Of a stretch of DNA of 64,000 nucleotides, positions 32,401 to 40,025 are shown piece after piece. Source of the stretch: Pseudomonas mandelii (GTDB lineage: Bacteria > Pseudomonadota > Gammaproteobacteria > Pseudomonadales > Pseudomonadaceae); NCBI RefSeq assembly GCF_900106065.1, contig NZ_LT629796.1, forward strand, positions 4,681,501 through 4,745,500, written 5' to 3'. The notes under the pieces were generated by a model. It was not told the origin of the DNA. It saw nothing but the letters and a program-made list of their open reading frames with translations, and did no database searches. The position numbers and the translations under genes are program-made. The stretch's first letter is position 1. Every line of letters starts with the position of its first letter.

Positions 32401-32791
32401 CTCGTTGTTGACGGGTGAGACAACGGATCGGCGCACACCGGTCAAGGACTTTCAGAGCGGTAAAGTGCCGCTGTTTCTGATCAGTTTGAAGGCTGGCGGC
32501 ACAGGTCTGAACCTGACAGCTGCGGATACAGTCATCCATTTTGATCCCTGGTGGAACCCTGCGGTCGAAAACCAGGCGACTGATCGGGCCTACAGGATCG
32601 GGCAAAACAAACCTGTGTTCGTCTACAAGCTGATAGCCCGTGGCACCGTAGAAGAAAAAATTCAGGCATTGCAGTTGGAGAAGGCCGCGCTGGCCGGGGC
32701 GGTGCTTGAAGGTGGAGCGACGGGTGGCTGGAAGCTTGAGCAGAGTGACATTGAAGCGCTGTTTGCGCCGTTGCCAAATCTCAAGTCCTGA
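29495..32791 (+). CDS. SNF2-family ATP-dependent helicase with SWIM zinc finger (long paralogue)
   Basis: 1098 residues, GTG start at 29495 with only a weak ribosome site. Residues ~60-95 hold a SWIM zinc finger (CVCSCPVMFNCKHCAAV, CxCx6CxH). The C-terminal half, from about residue 620, is a full SNF2 motor: GDDMGLGKTLQTLAHL (Walker A), LILDEAQNIKN (DEAQ), LCLSGTPLENHLGELWS, LFSQFTSMLALIEDEL, LISLKAGGTGLNLTAADTVI, NQATDRAYRIGQ. It is colinear with the gene at 32917-35610, which faces it, but carries about 200 extra residues after the SWIM finger. Such proteins remodel protein-DNA complexes or RNA polymerase (RapA is a relative); the precise role is unknown. It lies between mtnP and csiV, adjacent genes in P. 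aeruginosa by my recollection. Confidence 0.88.
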   Translation: MTTITEQLHALPWAEVFSHRALEKARRYADEDRITIRQIDDLMVIATCIGSQAQAYEQVIELTEDRRGQAQLQCVCSCPVMFNCKHCAAVIYHLQEHPVNTPESAVQVHLNRELERWIDGIPSASNPPDESAQGAGTRLFYKLRATSSAGKWTLEIFKAHQLKDGRLQDIKPVYSLSDMLIRQPGYLTELDLRIARLLVAVHSHHAHYAGYPLEGSSGVELIEMLLRTSRFFLDLDQPKPLTPGMRRTGQFSWAEQSNGSFRPQWGSDEAPVETILALEPLYYLDRERLQVGPLLSELDEKLARHLSLAPDIPAGQAMQFSQRMTAATRAAPPPYALTERVVEGIFPQAHLTLASGKRYVRWQYEPEHRAALAFTYNGHPTSDRNPEVLILSGTEIQRIQRNPVAEKALRQALQKHGFKKATRKSNLDRPGEMFALPDDAAWLAFVHHGIPALREKNWLIDISDNFDFNVHPVEQWYAEVEEESGRQWFDLQLGIVVNGERHSLLPILLHLLRSQPQLMEPASLAQRNDDEQLLIELGDGRFGGKSHGKVALPFGRIKPLMATLGELYLGKHLGDSLRLSAPDAARLSALEGIPLVWQGGERLRSFAKRLRESIHAHVPAPEGLNATLRPYQLEGLNWMQTLRELEVGGILGDDMGLGKTLQTLAHLLTEKQAGRLDRPALAVMPTSLIPNWLDESQRFTPQLKVLALHGAARQKDFASLAEYDLVLTTYALLPRDLEVLQPQVWSVLILDEAQNIKNPVSKAAQAARDLQARQRLCLSGTPLENHLGELWSQFHFLLPGWLGDSKTFNRDYRTPIEKHGNNERMQHLTARIKPFLLRRKKDQVATELPPKTEIVHWVDLSDGQRDVYETVRVAMDKKVRDEIARSGVGRSQIIILDALLKLRQVCCDLRLIKTPLTAKALRSGSGKLVSLMEMLEELLSEGRKVLLFSQFTSMLALIEDELQQRGQGYSLLTGETTDRRTPVKDFQSGKVPLFLISLKAGGTGLNLTAADTVIHFDPWWNPAVENQATDRAYRIGQNKPVFVYKLIARGTVEEKIQALQLEKAALAGAVLEGGATGGWKLEQSDIEALFAPLPNLKS

Positions 32792-32825
32792 TTTCCGATC
32801 TCTTGACTGAAAACGAGTTGACCCT

Positions 32826-32891
32826 ATCGCGGGCAAGACACGCTTCCACAGGATGATCGCTGAACCTGTGGGCGCGTGGCTTGCCCGCGAA
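32826..32891. repeat. Diverged REP doublet between the convergent helicase genes
   Basis: TCGCGGGCAAGACACGCTTC and its inverse GGGCGCGTGGCTTGCCCGCGA are spaced about 25 bp apart. The CGGGCAAG / CTTGCCCG cores match the GAGGCTTGCCCGCG class. It is the only structure seen between the two stop codons. Confidence 0.7.
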
Positions 32892-32916
32892 ATCGATCTG
32901 CCGGGCGCCGCAGACC

Positions 32917-35610
32917 TCAGCGCTTCTCGAGCTTATCCGGCAACGGCGCAAACAACGCTTCAATATCATCGCTCTGCAACTTCCAGTCGCCAGTCTTGCG
33001 CCCATCCAGCACACCGGCCGCCAGGTCGGATTTTTCCTTTTGCAGGTGCTGAATCTTCTCTTCCACCGTGCCGCGGGCAATCATCTTGTAGACGAACACC
33101 GGCTTCTCCTGGCCAATGCGATACGCCCGATCTGTCGCCTGATTTTCCGTCGCCGGGTTCCACCAAGGATCGTAGTGGATCACCGTATCCGCTTCCGTCA
33201 GGTTCAAACCGACACCGCCTGCCTTCAAGCTGATCAGAAAGATCTGACGCTTGCCGCTCTGAAAGTCCTTCACGGGGGCGCGGCGGTCACGGGTCTGTCC
33301 CGTCAGCAACGCGTATTCAACACCGCGTTTCTTCAGTTCGACCTCGATCAACGCCAGCATCGACGTGAATTGCGAAAACAGCAAAATCCGCCGACCTTCC
33401 TCAAACAGCTCATCCAGCATTTCCATCAGGCTGTCGAGCTTGCCCGAGGTGCTGCCGCGAGTCGGCGGCACGGCATCGTTGACCAGGCGCAAGTCGCAGC
33501 ACACCTGGCGCAGTTTCAGCAGCGCTTCAAGAATGATGATTTGGCTGCGCGCCACGCCTTTGCGAGTGATCTCGTCGCGGACTTTCTTGTCCATCGCCAG
33601 GCGCATGGTTTCATACACATCGCGCTGGGCTTCGTTGAGTTCGACCCAATGGATGATCTCGGTCTTCGGCGGCAATTCCGTCGCGACCTGCTCCTTGGTC
33701 CTGCGCAGCAGGAACGGTTTGATCCGACCGTTGAGGTGCTGAAGTCTGACTTCACTGGCGCGTTTTTCAATCGGTACGCGGTAATCGCGGTTGAAGCTTT
33801 TCACGTCGCCAAGCCAGCCAGGCAAGAGGAAGTGGAACAGCGACCACAGCTCGCCGAGGTGGTTTTCCAGCGGCGTGCCACTCAGGCACAGGCGCTGGCG
33901 CGCATTCAGCTCGCGGGCGGCGTGGGCGGCCTTGCTGTTGGGGTTCTTGATGTATTGCGCTTCGTCCAGTACCAGCACGTGCAGCGGCTGCGCGGCCAGG
34001 CGTTCGACGTCCTTTGGCAGCAGTGCATAGGTGGTGAGGATCAGGTCGTAATCGACCAAGTGATCAAAGTGTTTTTTGCGACTGGCGCCGTACAGCGCCA
34101 GCACTTTGAGCTGTGGCGTGAAGTGCGCGGCTTCATCGAGCCAGTTCGGGATCAGGCTGGTGGGCATCACCACCATGCACGGCCGGTCGAGGCGTCCGGC
34201 GTTCTTCTCACTAAGAATATGCGCCAGCGTCTGTAGGGTTTTACCCAGCCCCATGTCGTCCGCGAGAATTCCGCCGACTTCCAGTTGCCGCAGCGACTGC
34301 ATCCAGCTCAAGCCTTCCAGTTGATATGGGCGCAAGGTCGCGTTCAAGCCTTCGGGGGCTGTTGCGGTGTAATCCTTGATGTCCCGCAGGCGCTGGGCAA
34401 ACGTGCGGATCTGCTCGCCACCTTCCCAAAGCAGCGGCATGCCTTCCAGCGGATTCAGGCGCGTGGCGTCGGCCTTGCTCAGGCGTAGCGTGGTTTCGCC
34501 GGGCTCTTGCAGGTAGAACTCGCCAAGCGTCGCCAGTACCGGTTTCAAGCGGCCGAAGGGCAGGGCGACCTGCAAGGGGCCGTGCTGGGAATTCGGGCGG
34601 TTGGGAATGTTCACCAGAATCAGTTCGTCGTCGCGTCGGCGGGCGAGGCGTTCCGGATTGAGGATTTCGGTGTGGGAGCGCATCAGGTTCAGCAGGATCG
34701 GCAGCAAGCTCAAGCGCTCGCCGTTGACGATGATCCCCAGCTCCAGATCAAACCAGTCGCGCTCCGGTGCCTGCTCGACGGTGGCGTACCAATCGTCCAC
34801 GGCGGTCAGGTCGAAGCCGAAATCTTCGTCGATCTGCAGCTCCCAACCTTGAGTGCGCAGTTTCGGCAATTCATTGAGGGTGAAGGTCAGCCAGGCGCTG
34901 TCGTTGACCATTTCATAGAGTTCGCCAGCGCTTTCCGGCAAGGCCTTGCTTTGTCGGGTGGCGATCTTGAAACCGAGAATTCGCAGCTGCTCCCGGTAGG
35001 CCTGTTCGACTTCCGGGTGGCGTTTTATCCGTAGCGTCTGGGTTTCCTGGCGAATCAGTACATCGGCGTTCTTCTGCCCGGAAACGTACTCATCCAGATA
35101 GCTGAACGACAGCGCCGCCCGATGCTGGATGTAGCGCTGCATCTTGCCGTTGCGTGGTTCGAAGGCGCTGAACTCGATGCTCGCCAGCCACAGGCGCGGT
35201 ATCGGTTGCACGTTGTCCACAAGGACTTGGGGTGGCGCCTTTGGGCTGCGGTTCTCCAATACCGCCTGAAGTTTTTCCAGCAGTTCGGCGTCTTGTGCGG
35301 CGGCGGGGTAGGCGAGGGTTTCCTGCACCTTCAGCAGCACCGCCGCGCAATGTTTGCAGTTGACGTGAACCGGGCACGTGCACGTGGCGTCGACCATCAG
35401 CAAGGTCGCTTTGGCCGACTCGCGCAGGCGAATGGTCTGGCGGTACACGTTACCGCCAGAGCCTTCGCAAGCGGCGACGATCGTGGCATCGCCAGCCTCG
35501 ACGATCCTGACGCGGTTCTCCAGCGCGTAGCGACGGCCACGCTCCAGGCTCTGTTCCTTGAATCGGCTGACCCAGGAAGGTGCCAGGGGTTTGCTCAGGG
35601 TCGCTGACAT
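32917..35610 (-). CDS. SNF2-family ATP-dependent helicase with SWIM zinc finger (short paralogue)
   Basis: 897 residues, starting MSATLSKPLAPSWVSRFKEQ. SWIM finger CTCPVHVNCKHCAAV near residue 75-92; motor domain from about residue 420 with ADDMGLGKTLQTLAHI, LVLDEAQYIKN, LCLSGTPLENHLGELWS, LFSQFTSMLALIEVEL, LISLKAGGVGLNLTEADTVI and NQATDRAYRIGQ. All SNF2 motifs are intact. It aligns end-to-end with the convergent gene, both ending in the phrase DIEALFAPLP. Closely spaced to csiV and mfd upstream on the same strand, so it may be read from the mfd operon. Likely role: ATP-driven remodelling of protein-nucleic-acid complexes; no target known. Confidence 0.88.
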   Translation of the reverse strand: MSATLSKPLAPSWVSRFKEQSLERGRRYALENRVRIVEAGDATIVAACEGSGGNVYRQTIRLRESAKATLLMVDATCTCPVHVNCKHCAAVLLKVQETLAYPAAAQDAELLEKLQAVLENRSPKAPPQVLVDNVQPIPRLWLASIEFSAFEPRNGKMQRYIQHRAALSFSYLDEYVSGQKNADVLIRQETQTLRIKRHPEVEQAYREQLRILGFKIATRQSKALPESAGELYEMVNDSAWLTFTLNELPKLRTQGWELQIDEDFGFDLTAVDDWYATVEQAPERDWFDLELGIIVNGERLSLLPILLNLMRSHTEILNPERLARRRDDELILVNIPNRPNSQHGPLQVALPFGRLKPVLATLGEFYLQEPGETTLRLSKADATRLNPLEGMPLLWEGGEQIRTFAQRLRDIKDYTATAPEGLNATLRPYQLEGLSWMQSLRQLEVGGILADDMGLGKTLQTLAHILSEKNAGRLDRPCMVVMPTSLIPNWLDEAAHFTPQLKVLALYGASRKKHFDHLVDYDLILTTYALLPKDVERLAAQPLHVLVLDEAQYIKNPNSKAAHAARELNARQRLCLSGTPLENHLGELWSLFHFLLPGWLGDVKSFNRDYRVPIEKRASEVRLQHLNGRIKPFLLRRTKEQVATELPPKTEIIHWVELNEAQRDVYETMRLAMDKKVRDEITRKGVARSQIIILEALLKLRQVCCDLRLVNDAVPPTRGSTSGKLDSLMEMLDELFEEGRRILLFSQFTSMLALIEVELKKRGVEYALLTGQTRDRRAPVKDFQSGKRQIFLISLKAGGVGLNLTEADTVIHYDPWWNPATENQATDRAYRIGQEKPVFVYKMIARGTVEEKIQHLQKEKSDLAAGVLDGRKTGDWKLQSDDIEALFAPLPDKLEKR

Positions 35611-35620
35611 AGGGACTCAA

Positions 35621-36187
35621 TCAGTCCGGAATTTCATCGGGGACTGGCCGAGGCGCAGGGGCGGTGAGCGAGGTGATCTTGATCAGCAGGCCGAGGTGGC
35701 CGTTGTCGAGGAAGTTCAGCTGGCCGTTCTTGGTGTGGCTTTCCTGCTTCAGGCGTTCGCTGGCGGTGACCAAACCATTGGCGTCGATCTGGTTGACCCA
35801 GAAATCCGCGTCGACGTCGGTAAAACGTCCCAGTTTCAAGCTCAACGTGCCCTCGATCGGGAACTGGCCGAACTGTTCCTTGCCCTCACTGATGGCGATC
35901 TTGCGGGCGTCTTCGCCCAGGTTCTGTTGCCAGGCCTTGTGCAGTAACACCGTGTAATCGCTGCTGGCGCTGAGTTTTTGCACTTCATTATTCAGGCTTG
36001 GCGTGCGCAGGTTGTCCTTGCTGATACTTTTTGCACCGGCAGCCCAGTCTTCCGGTGCGGCTTTGCTGACAATGGCTGGCACGGCGTTTTGCCGCACCAG
36101 GATCATTTCAACCTGGTACAGGTCATCGGCAAACGCCGTAGGAGCGACCAGGGTGGTCAGCAAGGTCAGTAAACAAAACAGGCGCAT
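35621..36187 (-). CDS. csiV: CsiV-family periplasmic protein
   Basis: 188 residues from ATG 36187, after GAAGGACGCCGC. Signal peptide MRLFCLLTLLTTLVAPTAFA then DDLYQVEMILVRQN. The pattern of short beta strands and QFPIEGTLSLKLGRF corresponds to the CsiV family, in Vibrio an activator of the peptidoglycan synthase PBP1A; in Pseudomonas the gene next to mfd is of this family. It starts 11 bp after the mfd stop and 10 bp before the helicase start codon, so mfd-csiV-helicase is probably one transcript. Function in Pseudomonas is inferred. Confidence 0.78.
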   Translation of the reverse strand: MRLFCLLTLLTTLVAPTAFADDLYQVEMILVRQNAVPAIVSKAAPEDWAAGAKSISKDNLRTPSLNNEVQKLSASSDYTVLLHKAWQQNLGEDARKIAISEGKEQFGQFPIEGTLSLKLGRFTDVDADFWVNQIDANGLVTASERLKQESHTKNGQLNFLDNGHLGLLIKITSLTAPAPRPVPDEIPD

Positions 36188-36197
36188 GCGGCGTCCT

Positions 36198-39100
36198 TCA
36201 AGCAGTTTTCGGAATGAGGCACTCAAGCAGCGCCTCTACAGTATTAAAGCGCTCTTCCGGGCGCTCCATCGGGACCATGAATTTAAACATCGTGGCCCCT
36301 TCGAATTTGTAGCGTTTGGGCTGGCCCTGGATCAGTTTGATCAGGGTCAGCGGGTCGACCGGCGTCTGCGCGGCGAACTCGATCCGGCCGCCTTGCGGGC
36401 CACCGTCGACTTTCTTGATGCCCAGCAGTTCGGCTTGCAGCTTCAATGCCGTGATGCGCATCAGGTTCTTCGTCGGTTCCGGCAGCAGGCCGAAACGGTC
36501 GATCATCTCCACTTGCAGGTCTTTGAGACCTTCCTCATCGGTGGCCGAGGCAATGCGTTTGTAGAGAATCAGTCGGGCATGCACGTCCGGCAAGTAGGCT
36601 TCGGGAATCAACGCCGGGACGCGCAGATTGACTTCCGGACCACCGCCCAGCGGTTGATCAAGGTTCGGTTGTTCGCCCTTGCGGATCGACTTCACCGCGC
36701 GTTCGAGCATTTCCATGTACAGGGTGAAACCGACCGCCTGGATCTGACCGCTCTGACCGTCGCCCAGCAGTTCGCCGGCTCCACGGATCTCCAGGTCGTT
36801 GGTGGCGAGCACGAAGCCTGCGCCGAGGTCCTGGGTGTTGGCGATCGCTTCCAGACGTTTTTCGGCGTCGGGAGTGATCTGCTGGCGTGGCGGGGTCAGC
36901 AAATAAGCGTAAGCCTGGTGGTGACTGCGACCGACGCGGCCGCGCAATTGGTGCAGCTGCGCCAGGCCAAATTTGTCGGCACGCTCGATGATGATGGTGT
37001 TGGCGCTCGGCACGTCGATGCCGGTCTCGATGATGGTCGAGGCAATCAGCACGTTGAAGCGCTTGTGATAAAAGTCGCTCATCACCTGTTCGAGATCGCG
37101 TTCGCGCATCTGCCCGTGGCCGATGCCGATCCGCGCTTCCGGCACCAGTTCGGCGAGGTCGGCGGCGCACTTCTCGATGGTCTTGACGTCGTTGTGCAGG
37201 TAATAGACCTGACCGCCGCGCAGCAACTCACGCAGCAGGGCCTCTTTGACCGTGCTCTTGTTCTGCTCCATGACGAAGGTCCGCACCGACAGGCGACGGG
37301 CTGGCGGCGTGGCAATGATCGACAGGTCGCGCATGCCCGACACCGCCATGTTCAGCGTGCGCGGAATCGGCGTGGCGGTCAGGGTAAGAATGTCGACTTC
37401 ACTGCGCAGGGCCTTGAGCTGTTCTTTTTGACGGACACCAAAACGATGCTCTTCGTCGATGATGACCAACCCGAGGTTTTTGATTTTCACGTCGTCCTGC
37501 AGCAACTTGTGCGTGCCGATGACGATGTCGATCTTGCCTTCGGCGAGGTCCGCCACTGCAGCGTTGACTTCCTTGGTCGACTTGAAGCGGCTCATCACTT
37601 CCACGCTCACCGGCCAGTCGGCGAAGCGGTCGCGGAAGCTGTTGTAATGCTGCTGGGCGAGCAAGGTCGTCGGCACCAGGATCGCCACCTGGCGACCGCC
37701 ATGCACCGCAATGAACGCCGCGCGCATCGCCACTTCGGTCTTGCCGAAGCCCACGTCGCCGCAGACCAGGCGGTCCATCGGCTTCGGTGCCAGCATGTCG
37801 GCGCGGACGGCATCGATGGTGGTTTGCTGATCCGGGGTTTCTTCGAACGGGAAACCGGCACTGAAGGTTGCGTAGTCGGCTTTCGGGTCTTCGAAGGCAT
37901 AACCTTCGCGAGCGGCGCGACGGGCATAGATGTCGAGCAGCTCGGCCGCGACGTCGCGCACTTGCTCGGCGGCTTTGCGTTTGGCTTTCTGCCAGGTTTC
38001 CGAGCCGAGGCGGTGCAGCGGGGCCAGGGCATCGTCGCTACCGGTGTAGCGAGCAATCAGGTGCAGGTTGGCCACTGGCACGTAGAGCTTGGCGCCCTCT
38101 GCGTATTGCAGGGTCAAGAACTCGGCAGCCTGATCGTCGATTTCCAGGGTCGCCAGACCCAGGTAGCGACCGACGCCGTGATCGATATGCACCACCGGCG
38201 CGCCTTCGCGCAACTCGGTAAGGTTCTTGATGACTGCATCGTTGTTGGCATCGGCGCGTTTTTCGCGGCGACGACGTTGCATCACCCGCTGACCGAACAA
38301 CGGGCTTTCGGCTACCAGCGCCAGGGCCGGGTCGTCGAGTACCAGGCCTTCGTCGAGCGGCGCGATGGTGATCGCCAGTCGCTCCTTGCTTGCGACAAAG
38401 TCCGGCCAGCTGTCGACGGTTTTCGGTCGCAGCTTCAGGCGTTCGAGCAATTCCAGCAGCACTTCACGACGACCCGCGGACTCGGCGGTAAACAGCACGC
38501 GCCCGGGAAACTCGTCGAGGAAACCGGCCAGCGCCGCCAACGGCTGGGTGGCCTTGGCTTCGATGGCCAGGTTCGGCAGTTCGCGCGCCGGGAAGCGCTC
38601 GCGACCGACGCCGGTTTCCACGTCCTGTTGACTGGCCACTACCCGCGGCCAGTTCTTCAGGCGCGCAAAGCAGTCTTCCACCGGCAGGAACAGTTCGGCC
38701 GGAGGTAATAAAGGACGGGACGGATCGACGCGGCGTTCTTCGTAGCGATTGCGCACGTCGTTCCAGAAGTTTTCCGCTGCCTGCTCGATGCCCGGCAGAG
38801 AAAACACTTGTGTGTCCTGGGGCAGGTAATCGAACAGCGTCGAGGTTTCGTCGAAGAACAGTGGCAGGTAGTACTCGATACCGGCCGGTGTAATCCCGCT
38901 GCTCAGGTCTTGAAAGATCGGGCAGCGACGGAAGTCGACATCGAAACGCTCGCGAAAGCGTGCCTTGAAGCGGGTGACCGCATCTTTCTGCAGCGGGAAT
39001 TCCCGCGCGGGCAGCAGGCGAACGGTGTCGACTTTATCGATGGAGCGCTGGTTTTCCGGGTCGAAGGTACGCAGCGTTTCGATTTCGTCGTCGAACAAGT

Positions 39101-39647
39101 CGATACGGAAGGGCAGTTTGCTGCCCATCGGGAACAGGTCGATCAGCGAGCCGCGCACCGTGAACTCGCCGTGCTCGTACACCGTGTCGACGTAGCGATA
39201 GCCACTGGCTTCAAGCCGGGTGCGCATTTGCTCGACGTCGAGCTTCTGGCCAACGTCCAGCACCAGGCTGCTGCCGAGCAGGAATTTGGTCGGCGCGAGG
39301 CGGTGCAGCGCGGTGGTGATCGGTACGACCAATACGCCATGGCTCAGCTCCGGCAACCTATATAAGGCCGCGATGCGCTGGGAAATGATGTCCTGGTGGG
39401 GGGAAAACAGATCGTAAGGCAGGGTTTCCCAGTCCGGGAAATGCAGCACAGGCAAATCCGGGGCGAAGAAACTCAGCTCCTGTTCCAGCCGTTCGGCACT
39501 TTGGCTGTCGGCGGTCAGCAGCAGGGTAAAGCGCTTGGCAGCGCTGGCAGCCTCGGCGATGGCCAGGCTAAGGGCGGCACCGGGCAGGTTGCCCCAGTGC
39601 TGTTTACCTGCCGCGGCAGGGAGAAGCGGTAGACGCAGAACGGGCAC
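36198..39647 (-). CDS. mfd: Transcription-repair coupling factor Mfd
   Basis: 1149 residues, GTG start at 39647. Mfd removes RNA polymerase stalled at lesions and recruits UvrA. The N-terminal UvrB-like part (FPDWETLPYDLFSPHQDIIS) is followed near residue 470 by the polymerase-binding domain (VVHIDHGVGRYLGLATLEID). The RecG-like translocase has GDVGFGKTEVAMRAAF (Walker A), LVIIDEEHRFGVRQKE (DEEH), LTATPIPRTLNMAVSGMRD and HQLRGRVGRSHHQAYAYLL. The C-terminal D7 autoinhibitory domain follows. Length is normal. Its stop is followed by csiV after 10 bp. Confidence 0.97.
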   Translation of the reverse strand: MPVLRLPLLPAAAGKQHWGNLPGAALSLAIAEAASAAKRFTLLLTADSQSAERLEQELSFFAPDLPVLHFPDWETLPYDLFSPHQDIISQRIAALYRLPELSHGVLVVPITTALHRLAPTKFLLGSSLVLDVGQKLDVEQMRTRLEASGYRYVDTVYEHGEFTVRGSLIDLFPMGSKLPFRIDLFDDEIETLRTFDPENQRSIDKVDTVRLLPAREFPLQKDAVTRFKARFRERFDVDFRRCPIFQDLSSGITPAGIEYYLPLFFDETSTLFDYLPQDTQVFSLPGIEQAAENFWNDVRNRYEERRVDPSRPLLPPAELFLPVEDCFARLKNWPRVVASQQDVETGVGRERFPARELPNLAIEAKATQPLAALAGFLDEFPGRVLFTAESAGRREVLLELLERLKLRPKTVDSWPDFVASKERLAITIAPLDEGLVLDDPALALVAESPLFGQRVMQRRRREKRADANNDAVIKNLTELREGAPVVHIDHGVGRYLGLATLEIDDQAAEFLTLQYAEGAKLYVPVANLHLIARYTGSDDALAPLHRLGSETWQKAKRKAAEQVRDVAAELLDIYARRAAREGYAFEDPKADYATFSAGFPFEETPDQQTTIDAVRADMLAPKPMDRLVCGDVGFGKTEVAMRAAFIAVHGGRQVAILVPTTLLAQQHYNSFRDRFADWPVSVEVMSRFKSTKEVNAAVADLAEGKIDIVIGTHKLLQDDVKIKNLGLVIIDEEHRFGVRQKEQLKALRSEVDILTLTATPIPRTLNMAVSGMRDLSIIATPPARRLSVRTFVMEQNKSTVKEALLRELLRGGQVYYLHNDVKTIEKCAADLAELVPEARIGIGHGQMRERDLEQVMSDFYHKRFNVLIASTIIETGIDVPSANTIIIERADKFGLAQLHQLRGRVGRSHHQAYAYLLTPPRQQITPDAEKRLEAIANTQDLGAGFVLATNDLEIRGAGELLGDGQSGQIQAVGFTLYMEMLERAVKSIRKGEQPNLDQPLGGGPEVNLRVPALIPEAYLPDVHARLILYKRIASATDEEGLKDLQVEMIDRFGLLPEPTKNLMRITALKLQAELLGIKKVDGGPQGGRIEFAAQTPVDPLTLIKLIQGQPKRYKFEGATMFKFMVPMERPEERFNTVEALLECLIPKTA

Positions 39648-40025
39648 GGAAGGTTGAGCTCCAAGCGTTGCGACAAAGTCGGTAATTGTAGCGGCCCCGG
39701 GTGCCGCCTGTCAGTTGCAGACTGTGTCTATTACGCAGGTTTGGCGAAATGTAGTGGTAAAGACAAAATTCGCCGGTTTTTTACCGGAAATTGATGATTA
39801 TGTAGTGGCAAAACGACCGAGTGTTACGGAGGGTTACGGATAAGACAGCGGTATCTCCAAAAAATTGACTGCGCTGAAAGCCCCGGTTTTACTGGGCTGC
39901 ATCGCTGCGTGATTTTTTTGAACCTGATTTTGTTACGGATCGCACGACAGGCGCGCATTGCTACGGGAGGCACTCGGCGGCATAATGTAGCCCCTTTTTT
40001 CTGCCCCTACATGTGGAAGGTTCCC
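39648..40025. other. Intergenic region between mfd and gap, with direct repeats
   Basis: 378 bp with no gene. It contains TGTAGTGG twice (39750-39757, 39801-39808), a palindrome CCGGT-ttttt-ACCGG at 39773-39787 between them, and GTTACGGA three times (39823, 39833, 39932). The first two GTTACGGA copies are 10 bp apart, one helical turn. These repeats probably mark regulator sites for the gap promoter or for the divergent mfd promoter. No convincing -35/-10 pair could be fixed. Confidence 0.6.

Noticed and set aside
36003..38708. 901-residue open frame opposite mfd
   Set aside because: Antisense artefact over mfd and csiV; no recognisable domain.
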